A stretch of DNA of 64,000 nucleotides from Nocardia yamanashiensis NBRC 100130 (GCF_001613325.1 NZ_BDCD01000002.1:186001-250000), one strand, 5' to 3'; numbered from the stretch's first letter, positions 23,541 through 32,052 are shown. Translations and numbers: made by a program. Notes: generated by a model not told the origin, from the letters alone.

Positions 23541-24731
23541 ATGACCACCGAAATTGAACGCGCTCCCGCCTGGGCGCCGACCGGGCGGACGGTCGCGGCC
23601 GTGTGTGCGGTCGGGATTCTGGTGGTGGGGCAGCTGTATGTGGTGTTGCCGGTGTTGCATCGGCTGGCCCAGGACTGGGATACCTCCAAATCTGCGGCGA
23701 CCTGGACGACCACGGCGTTCGGGCTGGCGTACGGGGCCGGGTTCCTGGTCACCGGGCCGCTGTCGGATCGGTGGGGGCGGCGGCCGGTGATCGTGGGCGG
23801 GTTGCTGGCCACGGTGGTCAGTTCGCTGATCGTCGCGGTCGCGCCGGGATTGGGGACCGGGCTGGCGGCGCGGATCTTGCAGGGGCTCACCGCGTCGTTC
23901 TTCGCGCCCGCGGCGTTCGCGTATCTGAGCGAGCGCATCGCACCCGAACGGCGGGTGTTCGCGTTGACCTGCTTGACCAGTTCATTCCTGGGAGCGGGGG
24001 TGGTGGCGCAGGTGCTGGCGCAAGTGATCGGCAATGCGCTGGGATGGCATGCCATCTTCGTCTCGGGCGCGATCGCGTTCGGGTTGTCGGCGGTGCTGTT
24101 GCGGATCGTGTTGCAGGACGGGCGTTCCGGCACTGCCGGACCGGCTCCGACGGTCCGGGCGGTCTTCGCGCCGTTCGGGCACTTGCTGCGGCAGCCGAAA
24201 CTGGTGCTGCTCTATCTGAGCTGCCTGGCGGTGCTGGGGTCCTTCGTCGGCATCTACACCGGCATTCAGCTGTCGCCGCCGGACGGCGTCGGATCCAGCA
24301 ACGGCGCGCTGCTGGCCCTGCGCGCCAGTGCGATTCCCGCCATGATCGCCGTGCCCGTCCTGGCGAGCCGGCTGGGGGCCATCGATCCGAATCGCCGGGT
24401 GATCGTCGCCCTGGCGACCGCCGGGGTCGCGGCCGGTATCACCGCGATACCCCTCGGCGGTATCTGGGTCGCGGCGTGGTTGTTCGTACTCGTCACCGCC
24501 ATTGCCGTCGCGGCCCCGGCGGCCGTACAGGCCATCGCCGCACAGGCCGGACCGGCCCGGGGCGCGGCCACCGCGCTCTACACCTTCGCTCTGTTCGTCG
24601 GCGCGAGCGCGGGCCCGCAGTTGGCGAATCTCTTCGCGCACTCCGGATATCCGGCCGTCGCGGCGGCCATCGCCGTGCTCGCGCTGACCGGTTCCGCGCT
24701 CGCCTACGCCTCCACCATCCGCCCACGCTGA
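23541..24731 (+). CDS. Major facilitator superfamily transporter
   Basis: 396 residues with about 12 membrane helices. The MFS motif A-like loop GPLSDRWGRRPVIVGG is visible after helix 2 and a repeat of the fold after the central loop (residues ~190-210). N-terminal TTEIERAPAWAPTG precedes the first helix. AAGGGA lies upstream of the ATG. Sequence style is that of drug/metabolite exporters of the YnfM-like group; the substrate cannot be assigned. Divergent from DoxX. Confidence 0.9.
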   Translation: MTTEIERAPAWAPTGRTVAAVCAVGILVVGQLYVVLPVLHRLAQDWDTSKSAATWTTTAFGLAYGAGFLVTGPLSDRWGRRPVIVGGLLATVVSSLIVAVAPGLGTGLAARILQGLTASFFAPAAFAYLSERIAPERRVFALTCLTSSFLGAGVVAQVLAQVIGNALGWHAIFVSGAIAFGLSAVLLRIVLQDGRSGTAGPAPTVRAVFAPFGHLLRQPKLVLLYLSCLAVLGSFVGIYTGIQLSPPDGVGSSNGALLALRASAIPAMIAVPVLASRLGAIDPNRRVIVALATAGVAAGITAIPLGGIWVAAWLFVLVTAIAVAAPAAVQAIAAQAGPARGAATALYTFALFVGASAGPQLANLFAHSGYPAVAAAIAVLALTGSALAYASTIRPR

Positions 24732-24809
24732 ACCCCGGGCGGCGAGTTTTCTCCACCCTGGTTTGAACTGTTGCTCGTAAACAACTGTCCCGCATAACTT
24801 TTCGATCAC

Positions 24810-24936
24810 GGTCATGAGTTCCAGCGTCAAGCCCCGGCTGGCTGGGCGGCAACCCTCCACGACGGCGGGGTGCTCCGGGTGACGACCGGATGGCGGCGAA
24901 CGCGTCGCCATAAGCGTCATTCTCGCGGAGGAATCA
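24810..24936 (+). ncRNA. SAM-IV-type (SAM-I/IV clan) riboswitch
   Basis: The stretch 24810-24887 matches the SAM-IV aptamer core as I know it: it opens GGTCATGAG, continues CCAGCGTCAAGCCCCGGCT, then GGCGGCAACCCTCC, GGCGGGGTGC, and closes CCGGGTGACGACC, so that GGTC and GACC form P1. A 3' hairpin (ATGGCG/CGCCAT, 24890-24911) and AAGCG follow, placed where SAM-IV has its second hairpin and pseudoknot strand, though the pseudoknot pairing is not obvious. It may therefore be the SAM-I/IV variant. The ATG is 49 bases after P1, and GGAGG (24927-24931) could be sequestered, so translational control is likely. Its downstream operon is not a methionine pathway. Confidence 0.85.
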
Positions 24937-25725
24937 ATGTCTGTAGCCCAACTCTCTTCGGCGTACCCGGCGGCGGAAACCACGGTGATCAGCGAGCTCG
25001 TACTGGTCGCCGATCGATTCCGGGGCATCGCCGAAGACGACCGGGCCTTCACCGTCTCCGGGCTGGTCGCCGCCTTGCGCGGCGGCCGGCTGCGGGAATC
25101 CGAGCAGCCGGTCACGGTACGGCTCGGGCAGGGCGTGACCCGGCACGATCTCGACTATGTCGAGCATGTGGCGGCCATTCACGCCCCGGCGGGATTGCGG
25201 GTGCTGGGTGAGGTGGCCGAACCGGCGCCGCGGCACCAGGTGCACAAGTATCAGAACTCGAATGTGCTGCTGGCCAACCTGATCCGGGAATCGGCGACCG
25301 AGTTCTCGGCGGATCTGCGGATCCACGGGGACAACGAACTGCTGCTGGATCATCAGACCGGCGAGCACGTGCAGGGCATCGTGATCGTGGAAGCCGTGCG
25401 GCAGCTGTTCCTCGGCGCGTTCGAACTGGAATACGGGCGGCGGTGGCCGGAGCAGCACTTCTACATCGTCTGGAACAGCATCGAATTGGAGTTCAAGTCG
25501 TTCCTGTTCCCGCTGCCCGCCAGCGTGCACGCGGTGCTCACCCCGGTGTCGATCGAGGATCCGGCCAAGCTGGAATTCGCCATCGAGGTGGAGGTGCGGC
25601 AGGCGGGACAGGTGGTGGCGACCACGCGAATCTCCTACGCCGCCTTGCCGAACGAGCGCATCTCGCAGATCGAACGGCACAAGGCCGCCAAGGCGATCGC
25701 GGCGTACCTGGGCGCCGCGGCATGA
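24937..25725 (+). CDS. AfsA-type hotdog-domain protein
   Basis: 262 residues. From about residue 100 to 240 it has the AfsA hotdog pattern (VHKYQNSNVLL, LLLDHQTGEHVQGIVIVEAVRQ with DH 138-139, His 144, Glu 152). This is the domain that in Streptomyces condenses a beta-ketoacyl thioester with dihydroxyacetone phosphate in gamma-butyrolactone synthesis. The first ~95 residues are a separate unrecognised region, so there is one AfsA module and not the two of AfsA itself. GGAGG lies ahead of the ATG and a SAM riboswitch lies in the leader. The stop overlaps the HAD start (ATGA). I infer an acyl-thioester-using enzyme, perhaps for a signalling lactone. Confidence 0.82.
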   Translation: MSVAQLSSAYPAAETTVISELVLVADRFRGIAEDDRAFTVSGLVAALRGGRLRESEQPVTVRLGQGVTRHDLDYVEHVAAIHAPAGLRVLGEVAEPAPRHQVHKYQNSNVLLANLIRESATEFSADLRIHGDNELLLDHQTGEHVQGIVIVEAVRQLFLGAFELEYGRRWPEQHFYIVWNSIELEFKSFLFPLPASVHAVLTPVSIEDPAKLEFAIEVEVRQAGQVVATTRISYAALPNERISQIERHKAAKAIAAYLGAAA

Positions 25726-26444
25726 GCGGGGCCGCGTTCTTCGACGTCGACGAGACGTTGATCACGGTCAAGAGCATGTTCGCGTTCCTGCGGTTCTGGC
25801 TGGCCGAAAACGGTGACGACGGAACGGAATACGCGCGGGCGACCTGGGAGATCAAGGAGCGGGCGGCCGGCGGGCTGGCGCGCGAGGAGGTCAACCGGCT
25901 GTACTACCGGAATTACCGCGGGGTGCGGGCCGAGGAGCTGACCGCTTCCGGGCAGCGCTGGTTCGAGCAGTTCGCGGCCGGTGGGGCCGCCTACTATTCA
26001 GATGCCGTGGAAGCGCTTGCGGCACACCGTGATTCGGGCGACCGGGTGGTGTTCCTGTCCGGTTCGTTCGCCGCCGCGATCGCGCCCGTCGCGGCGGTGC
26101 TGGGGGCCGACCAGGTCATCGCCACCACCCCGGTGACCGATGAGAACGGCGTGCTGACCGGCGAGGTGTGGCGGCCCATGATCGGGGCCGCCAAGGCGAG
26201 CGCCGTCACCGAGTTCCTGCGCGAGCATGACATCGCGTTCGAGAACACCTACGGCTACGGCGATCACGCCAGCGACCTGCCGTTCCTGGAAGTCGTCGCG
26301 CAGCGGGCCTTCCGCGGCGACGACCCGGTGCTGCTGGCGCGCGCGGCCGCCGAGGGCTGGACCCATTTGAGCGATCGGGTCGCCGCCACGCCCGGCGCAC
26401 CCGGCCGCATCCTGACCGAGAAAGAGGCTGTCTCCGTATGGTGA
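25722..26444 (+). CDS. HAD-IB family hydrolase (phosphatase)
   Basis: 240 residues of SerB-like type. Motif I FFDVDETL carries nucleophile Asp 8 and acid Asp 10; motif II is FLSGSF; a Lys (GAAKASAV) and motif IV YGYGDHASDLPFLEVV complete the site. Cytosolic phosphomonoesterase by family. Overlaps the AfsA-like gene by 4 bp and the next gene by 7 bp. In A-factor synthesis the AfsA product must be dephosphorylated, so a phosphatase as direct partner fits (inference). Confidence 0.88.
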   Translation: MSGAAFFDVDETLITVKSMFAFLRFWLAENGDDGTEYARATWEIKERAAGGLAREEVNRLYYRNYRGVRAEELTASGQRWFEQFAAGGAAYYSDAVEALAAHRDSGDRVVFLSGSFAAAIAPVAAVLGADQVIATTPVTDENGVLTGEVWRPMIGAAKASAVTEFLREHDIAFENTYGYGDHASDLPFLEVVAQRAFRGDDPVLLARAAAEGWTHLSDRVAATPGAPGRILTEKEAVSVW

Positions 26445-27280
26445 ACCAGCGCTATGACCTGACCCCGACCACCCAGGGGCCGCTCTATCCGCCGAGCGAA
26501 GCCGTCGACGCGGAGGGCAATTTCATCGTCGCCGGCTTCCTCAACGAGGCCGGACCGGACGGGACGTTGACGCGGCGCTGGGGCAATGCCCTCGTCGCCG
26601 CGGACACCCCGCTGCCCAAGTTCGGGGAGAACCTGCCGTACACGGTGGTGCGTGAGCTGGGCGCGGAACTGTCGGAGGCGGATGCGGCCATCGAGCTGTA
26701 CACGCTCCCATTGCCGTTGCCCGCCAACAACTATCCGATCGTGTTCGCCCCCGATCAGGCGCCGGACGCGCATTCGGTGGAACGGCCCAGCTACCCGTTC
26801 CACGCCACCCCGATCCCCGATCTGCGTCCCGAAGACGGTCGCAAACTCACCACCCCGGTCACTCTCGGCGACTGGCTGAAGGCCCGCGGCACCCTCGAGG
26901 TGAGCGTCGCCGACGATGCCCGCACCGCCGAATTCCGTTTCGAATTCACCGATCTCATCCCCGATTCCCTGTACACGGTCATGTCCCTGCGCGCCAGGGA
27001 TCTCGACCCCGACGCCCCCACCCGGCCCGGCCCGCTCGGCGTCCCGAACGTGTTCGTCACCGACGAATCCGGTCGCGCCGCCTACCGCGCCGTGCTGCCC
27101 AACCCGTTCCCCGATCCCGCTCTGCCGGGCGCGAATCGGATCATCAGCGTGGTCGTGCTCTGGCAGAGCTACCAGCAGAACTACGGCGGCGCCATCGGCC
27201 GGCACGGCCTCGGCGGCGACATCCACGCCCAGCTGAAGATCCCGACCCCGGCCTTCGCGGAAATCACCACGCACGACTGA
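26438..27280 (+). CDS. Unknown protein of the AfsA-HAD operon
   Basis: 280 residues, no signal peptide, no membrane helix, no family I recognise. The N-terminal half is rich in Pro and Asn. From about residue 150 alternating hydrophobic stretches (GTLEVSVADDARTAEFRF, GVPNVFVTDESGRAAYRAVL, RIISVVVLWQSYQQNYGG) look like a beta-sandwich. It starts inside the HAD gene, so it is under the same SAM riboswitch leader and probably completes the pathway as an enzyme or binding protein. Function unknown; of this operon it is the member most worth structural prediction. Confidence 0.75.
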   Translation: MVNQRYDLTPTTQGPLYPPSEAVDAEGNFIVAGFLNEAGPDGTLTRRWGNALVAADTPLPKFGENLPYTVVRELGAELSEADAAIELYTLPLPLPANNYPIVFAPDQAPDAHSVERPSYPFHATPIPDLRPEDGRKLTTPVTLGDWLKARGTLEVSVADDARTAEFRFEFTDLIPDSLYTVMSLRARDLDPDAPTRPGPLGVPNVFVTDESGRAAYRAVLPNPFPDPALPGANRIISVVVLWQSYQQNYGGAIGRHGLGGDIHAQLKIPTPAFAEITTHD

Positions 27281-27317
27281 CCACCGGAAAGCACCGCTGT
27301 GGCCGTCCCGTCGGGCC

Positions 27318-27323
27318 TACCAT
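27318..27323 (+). promoter_or_regulatory. -10 element of a leaderless promoter
   Basis: TACCAT followed by exactly seven bases and an ATG, with no Shine-Dalgarno. This TANNNT-N7-ATG geometry puts the transcript start on the A of the start codon. Confidence 0.5.
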
Positions 27324-27330
27324 CTACCGC

Positions 27331-27990
27331 ATGTCGGACCCACGGGACGGCTCCACCATGATCGAAGGCCGAGTCGTCCACTCTGTCTCGAACGCCCTGC
27401 GCATCACCTTCCGCAGCGGCCCCGGCGACCCCCTGGCCGTCGGCGTCCAGGGCGCGGGCGACGGTTTCACCGCCAGACTCGGCATCCTGTTCGGCTTCAA
27501 GAACGGCGGCACCGGCCGCCACCGCATCACCTACGCCGACGGTTCCAGCATCTGGGTCCACTCCAAGGACAGCGCCCCCACCGTCCTCACCCGCGCCGAC
27601 GGCACCGCCATCGGCACCGTTCAGCGCGCCGACACCTCCACCGCGGTCGCCGCCACCGCGGGCACCCTCTTCCATTTCGTCCCCCTCCCCGACACCGCCC
27701 CCACCCCCGACCGCTACCGCCTGCGCATTCTCGATCGCATGGGCGAAGAAGCGGGCCGCCTCGACGTGATCCGCACCCCCGACGGCTGGACCCCGGGCCA
27801 CCTGGCGAACGACCTGGCGGACAGCTACATCTGGTGGGACCGCGCCGGCCAGCCCCTCCCCACCCCTGTTCTCGGCACCCGCTTGGTCACCCGCCGCCCC
27901 GTCGATCCCGCCGAACGCGACATCCTGCTGGGCGTGTGCGCGGACATCGCCCTGGGCCTGCGCCCCTACATCGCCACCATGAAGCACTGA
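27331..27990 (+). CDS. Protein of unknown function (219 aa)
   Basis: 219 residues, no signal peptide or membrane helix. It appears beta-rich throughout (GRVVHSVSNALRITFRSG, GRHRITYADGSSIWVHSKD, DRYRLRILDRMGEEAGRLDVI), faintly like the LURP-one/tubby style of repeated strands, but that is only an impression. Likely leaderless, so separate from the riboswitch operon despite the 50-bp gap. An ATG at 27358 is an alternative start. Convergent with a methyltransferase. Confidence 0.68.
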   Translation: MSDPRDGSTMIEGRVVHSVSNALRITFRSGPGDPLAVGVQGAGDGFTARLGILFGFKNGGTGRHRITYADGSSIWVHSKDSAPTVLTRADGTAIGTVQRADTSTAVAATAGTLFHFVPLPDTAPTPDRYRLRILDRMGEEAGRLDVIRTPDGWTPGHLANDLADSYIWWDRAGQPLPTPVLGTRLVTRRPVDPAERDILLGVCADIALGLRPYIATMKH

Positions 27991-28000
27991 CCCGCTTGCG

Positions 28001-28606
28001 TTATCGCGGCGATCGGGCGCGGATGTAGGTGACCGTGCCGAGGTGGCCCTGGCGGACGGGGGTGATCTCGTCACAGCTCAGGCCGGCGTCCTCGAGCAGG
28101 CGGGGGAGCCGGTCGGCGTGCACGTCGGCGATATGGAGGCCGCCGCCGGGGCGGAGGATCCGGCGCATCTCGTAGGCTGCGGCGGCTTGGGTTTCGGAGT
28201 CCAGGTGGTGGAGCATCAGGGCGGTCAGCACCTGGTCGAAAGCGGCGTCGGGGTAGGGGAGGTCCTGGGCGTAGGCGCGGTCGAAGCGAATGCCGGTGGC
28301 GGGGTGGGCTTTCCGGTGGGCGCGGGCCAATGCCAGGGGGTCGGGATCGCAGCCGGTCAGATCGGCGTCGGGGTGGGTGTTCTTGGCCAGGAGGGTGAGA
28401 TTGCCGGTGCCGCAGCCGATATCGAGAACGCGCTGGCCGGGGGTGATGGCGGCGCCGGCGATCAGTTCGGCGTGGACGGCGGGTGCGCCCAGCAGGCGGG
28501 TGAGCAGGTCGTAGGTGGGGAGAAGGAAGTCGAAACCGGCGGCGGGGATGTAGTCGTGGCGGTTGCCTAGGCGGCGGCTCAGCGTTTGAGGATCAAGTTT
28601 GGGCAT
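28001..28606 (-). CDS. Class I SAM-dependent methyltransferase
   Basis: 201 residues of the Methyltransf_11/25 type. SAM-binding motif I is VLDIGCGTGNLTLLA, motif II acid is in LTGCDPDPLALARA, and the later AFDQVLTALMLHHLD and RRILRPGGGLHIADV are the usual motifs for small-molecule methyltransferases (UbiE-like). The acceptor is unknown. Divergent from an AraC regulator with a 73-bp gap, so it is a plausible target of it. Confidence 0.9.
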   Translation of the reverse strand: MPKLDPQTLSRRLGNRHDYIPAAGFDFLLPTYDLLTRLLGAPAVHAELIAGAAITPGQRVLDIGCGTGNLTLLAKNTHPDADLTGCDPDPLALARAHRKAHPATGIRFDRAYAQDLPYPDAAFDQVLTALMLHHLDSETQAAAAYEMRRILRPGGGLHIADVHADRLPRLLEDAGLSCDEITPVRQGHLGTVTYIRARSPR

Positions 28607-28666
28607 GTACTCATGGTGATCGGGCCGGTGCCTGCGTAGTTGGGGGATCGTTCGCGGTTCTTGGAC

Positions 28667-28672
28667 TATCTT
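28667..28672 (+). promoter_or_regulatory. -10 element of leaderless AraC gene
   Basis: TATCTT, seven bases, then the ATG at 28680, with no Shine-Dalgarno. The same geometry is seen at 27318 and nearly so at 21970. Confidence 0.5.
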
Positions 28673-28679
28673 TGGTCGG

Positions 28680-29537
28680 ATGGATCACGCGGCGCGGTTG
28701 GTGCGGCACGAGCGCGGGGTGCCGGTGTACGAGTATCGGACCGCGTTCGGGACGCCGCCGGTATCGGTGCTGCATATCGCCGGGCACGAGCGGGAGGGCG
28801 GCGACCGGCCGCACATTCATGCGTTCCCGGTGCTGATGTATGTCCCCGACCCGGGTGTCGTTTACCTGGTCGCTCCGGGACAGTCCGTCGAATCGCCTGC
28901 CCTGCACGGGATTCGGCACGGGCTCGGCGTGTACTTCGATCCCGCCGCGCTCGGTTCCGACACCCGCTCCCCGTGGCCCGCCTGGCGCAGCCACCCGTTG
29001 CTGTTCCCCTTCGTGCACGGCAGCGCCGACGGCCTGCTGCGCCTGGAAGTGCCCGGCTCCCGCCGCCGGTTCTGGTCCGCCACCATCGAATCCATCGAAT
29101 CCGAGCTCGCCCACCGCGCCGACGGCTACCAGCAGGCCGCCCTCGCCCACCTGACCCTGCTGCTCATCGAGGTCGCCCGGCTGGCCGCCGACGTGGTCGG
29201 CGATCTGCGCCGCAGCGGAGAACCCTTGCTGGCCAAGGTCTTCGAGGTGATCGACCAGAAATACGCCACCCCGGTCTCGCTCCGTGATGTCGCGGCGGCG
29301 GTCGGTCTCACCCCGGGCCATCTCACCACGGTCGTCCGCCGCCGCACCGGCCGCACCGTGCAGGACTGGATCACCGAACGCCGGATGGCCGAAGCCCGCC
29401 GCCTGCTCGCCGATACCGACCTGCCGATCGCCGAGGTCGCCCACCGCACGGGCTTCCCCGACGCCGGCTACTTCACCCGGATGTTCCGCCGCCACAACGG
29501 CATTCCGCCCCGCCGGTGGCGCACCGGCGACGCCTGA
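28680..29537 (+). CDS. AraC family regulator
   Basis: 285 residues. The N-terminal cupin-like sensor region has ERE...RPHIHAFPVLMYV near residue 45, and the C-terminal AraC DNA-binding domain has both helix-turn-helices (LRDVAAAVGLTPGHLTTVVRRR and IAEVAHRTGFPDAGYFTRMFRR). It appears leaderless. Likely controls the divergent methyltransferase or itself. The effector is unknown. Confidence 0.92.
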   Translation: MDHAARLVRHERGVPVYEYRTAFGTPPVSVLHIAGHEREGGDRPHIHAFPVLMYVPDPGVVYLVAPGQSVESPALHGIRHGLGVYFDPAALGSDTRSPWPAWRSHPLLFPFVHGSADGLLRLEVPGSRRRFWSATIESIESELAHRADGYQQAALAHLTLLLIEVARLAADVVGDLRRSGEPLLAKVFEVIDQKYATPVSLRDVAAAVGLTPGHLTTVVRRRTGRTVQDWITERRMAEARRLLADTDLPIAEVAHRTGFPDAGYFTRMFRRHNGIPPRRWRTGDA

Positions 29538-29550
29538 GACGCCCCGGCGG

Positions 29551-30564
29551 TCAGTCGGCGACCTTGATCACCAGCTTGCCCAGATTCTTGCCGGTCAGCA
29601 GACCGCGGAACGCTTCGGGGGCATTGTCGAGACCGTCGACGACATCCTCGAGGTACGCGATGCGCCCCTCGGCCATCCAGCCGCTGACATCCGGATAGAA
29701 CTCGCCGAACTGGTCCAGGAACTCGGTCTGGATGAAACCGCGCAGCTGCAGGCTCTTGCGCAGGATCAGGGACATGAGCAGCGGCATGCGGTCGGGGCCG
29801 GGCGGGAGTTCGGTGTCGTTGTACTGGGCGACCAAGCCGCACACCGGGATTCGGGCGAACTTGTTGAGCCGGGGGAGTACGGCGTCGAGGACCGCTCCGC
29901 CCACGTTCTCGAAATAGACGTCGATGCCGTCGGGGGTGGCGGCGGCCAGCTGTTCGGCGAAGTCCGGCGCCCGGTGATCGAGGGCGGCGTCGAAGCCGAA
30001 CCGATCGCGCAGCAGCGCCACCTTCTCCGGCCCGCCCGCGATGCCCACCGCCCGCGCGCCCTTGATCTTGGCGATCTGGCCCACGGTGGCGCCGACCGGT
30101 CCGGTCGCCGCCGCGACCACCACCGTCTCACCCGGTTGCGGGCGGCCGATGGTGAGCAGCCCGGAATACGCGGTGAACCCGGGCATGCCGAGCACGCCGA
30201 GGGCCGTGGTGAGCGGCGCGACCGCGGGATCCAGCTTGCGCAGATAACCGGTGTGCTCCACCGAATGCGTCTGCCAGCCCGCGTAACCGAGCACGAAGTC
30301 ACCGGGTTGCAGCGCCGGGTCGGTGGATTCGAGGACCCGCGACACTGTCGCGCCGCACATGGTGTCGTCGACCTCCACGGGCGGGGCGTAGGACGGCGCA
30401 TCGCTCATGCGCCCGCGCATATACGGATCGAGAGACAGGTAGACCGTCTGGAGCAGGGCCTCACCGGGATTCGGCGGCGGCAGTTCCACCGTCTCGGTAC
30501 GGAAGTTCTCCGGCTCGGGCATACCGGTCGGCCGGGAGGCCAGCACGATGCGGGTGCTCTTCAT
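29551..30564 (-). CDS. NADP-dependent oxidoreductase, MDR superfamily (CurA-like)
   Basis: 337 residues without the zinc ligands of alcohol dehydrogenases. N-terminal SLDPYMRGRMSD is typical of the leukotriene-B4 dehydrogenase/curcumin reductase group, and the nucleotide site AAATGPVGATVGQIAKIKGARAVG is present. It reduces an activated C=C bond of enones with NADPH. The ATG at 30564 has AAAGG upstream. Stands alone, convergent with the AraC gene. Confidence 0.92.
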   Translation of the reverse strand: MKSTRIVLASRPTGMPEPENFRTETVELPPPNPGEALLQTVYLSLDPYMRGRMSDAPSYAPPVEVDDTMCGATVSRVLESTDPALQPGDFVLGYAGWQTHSVEHTGYLRKLDPAVAPLTTALGVLGMPGFTAYSGLLTIGRPQPGETVVVAAATGPVGATVGQIAKIKGARAVGIAGGPEKVALLRDRFGFDAALDHRAPDFAEQLAAATPDGIDVYFENVGGAVLDAVLPRLNKFARIPVCGLVAQYNDTELPPGPDRMPLLMSLILRKSLQLRGFIQTEFLDQFGEFYPDVSGWMAEGRIAYLEDVVDGLDNAPEAFRGLLTGKNLGKLVIKVAD

Positions 30565-30785
30565 CGGTGACGAAACCTTTCGGTGGGCGACGAGGACATT
30601 GTGGACCGCCATCGGCGTCGGCCGGGCGGAACGGCGCGCGTGTCCCACTCAGCGGCAACCGGTGACTTCCGGCCAAGGCGGGCGTTCGGGTGGCGGGAAA
30701 GCGGTGGCAGGGCGATAATTTCGGCGTCGGCAGCGGGAACCGGCGCGGGTTGTCATGCCGAATCGACGACGGGTCGTGGGGTGCG

Positions 30786-32051
30786 ATGCTGGAACGGGTG
30801 CGGGCGCGGCTGGCCGCGGGCGGGGTCGCCGGGGTGCTGCGGGATATCGGGTACGTGAGCCTGGGCAAGTACGGGCAGTATCTGGTGACCGCGGTGACGG
30901 TGCCGTTGACGGCGCGGGTGCTCGGGGTCGGCGGGGTCGGGTTGCTGGCCATCGGGATGTCGGCGTATTTCATCGGCTCGCTGCTGGTCGACCTGGGTAT
31001 CAATGCCTTCCTGGCCGCCCTGCTCGAGGAAGAGGGCCTGGACGAACTGCGCGGCAGCTATCTCGTGGTGCGCGCCGTCATCCTCGGCGCGCTCGCGGTT
31101 GCGCTCGGCGCTGGGTGGTCTTTCCAAGTGGGCGAACACGTCTGGATGATCCTGCTCGGCATGTTCGTCGGCGGCTTCCTGTCCATGTCGGAGGACTGGC
31201 TGCTGATCGGCCAGGGCCGTTTCGCCGCCTCCATGTCGTATCAGATCGCCGGGCGGGTGGCCTATCTCGGCCTGCTGGTCGGTCTGCTCGCCCATTTCCC
31301 GAGCGCGAGCACCGTACTGCTGTGCTTGCTGCTGTCCTCGGCGCTGACGGTCGGCCTGACCTGGTGGGATGCGCTGCGCCACTTCGGCAATCCGGGCCGC
31401 CCGGCCCGGGTCCGGCTCATCCTGCGCAAGGGCGCCCCGGTGCTGGCGTCCCGCCTGCTGGTCACCAGCTACGGCCAGGGCACCGCCACCGTCTACTCCT
31501 CGGTCCTGAACGCGGCCTCGCTCGGATTGTATTCGGCGGGCGACAAATTGGTGCGCGCCGTGCAATCGCTCCTGGACCCGATCGGCCTGGCGCTGCTGCC
31601 GCGCATGGCCCACGAACGCGCCGACGCCCGGTTCTGGCGGCACGAGATCATCGCGCTGGCCGCCTGCGTCACGGTCGCGGGTATCGCGGTGGCCGGTATC
31701 TGGGTGGCCGCCCCGTTCGCGGTGCGGCTCATCTACGACGACGATTTCCGCGGCGTGGTCCCGTTGCTGCGGGTGGAGGTGTTCATCCTGTTCGCCACCG
31801 CCACCACGTCTTTCGTCACCACCGCCATCCTCCCGGTACGCCAGGACACGGTCGGCATCATGGTCGGCGGGATCATCGGCACCGCGGTGGCGGCCGGCGC
31901 GCTCGGGCTGACCTTGCGCACCCATTCGGTGTGGACCCTGGTCTGGGGCGCGGTGGCGGCCGAATTCACCGTCGCCGCCTGGTATCTCGCCCGCACCGCG
32001 CGATTGGCGGCCCGCGAACGCGCGCACCGCCAGGCGGTGCCGGTCGGCTGA
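30786..32051 (+). CDS. Polysaccharide/lipid flippase (Wzx/MATE-like, oligosaccharide flippase)
   Basis: 421 residues with about 12 membrane helices. The start LRDIGYVSLGKYGQYLVTAVTVPLTARVLG, the central LILRKGAPVLASRLLVTSYGQG and the half-repeat layout are those of the oligosaccharide flippase (MVF/Wzx) clan, which moves lipid-linked sugars across the membrane. No glycosyltransferases adjoin, so the cargo is unclear. The ATG at 30786 was chosen; longer in-frame starts add a non-hydrophobic tail. The 220 bp upstream hold no other gene. Confidence 0.83.
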   Translation: MLERVRARLAAGGVAGVLRDIGYVSLGKYGQYLVTAVTVPLTARVLGVGGVGLLAIGMSAYFIGSLLVDLGINAFLAALLEEEGLDELRGSYLVVRAVILGALAVALGAGWSFQVGEHVWMILLGMFVGGFLSMSEDWLLIGQGRFAASMSYQIAGRVAYLGLLVGLLAHFPSASTVLLCLLLSSALTVGLTWWDALRHFGNPGRPARVRLILRKGAPVLASRLLVTSYGQGTATVYSSVLNAASLGLYSAGDKLVRAVQSLLDPIGLALLPRMAHERADARFWRHEIIALAACVTVAGIAVAGIWVAAPFAVRLIYDDDFRGVVPLLRVEVFILFATATTSFVTTAILPVRQDTVGIMVGGIIGTAVAAGALGLTLRTHSVWTLVWGAVAAEFTVAAWYLARTARLAARERAHRQAVPVG

Positions 32052-32052
32052 A

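Noticed and set aside
24769..24810. A possible ninth TGTC-N3-GACA site near ACTGTCCC before the riboswitch
   Set aside because: Only one half-site is present; the other half does not match.
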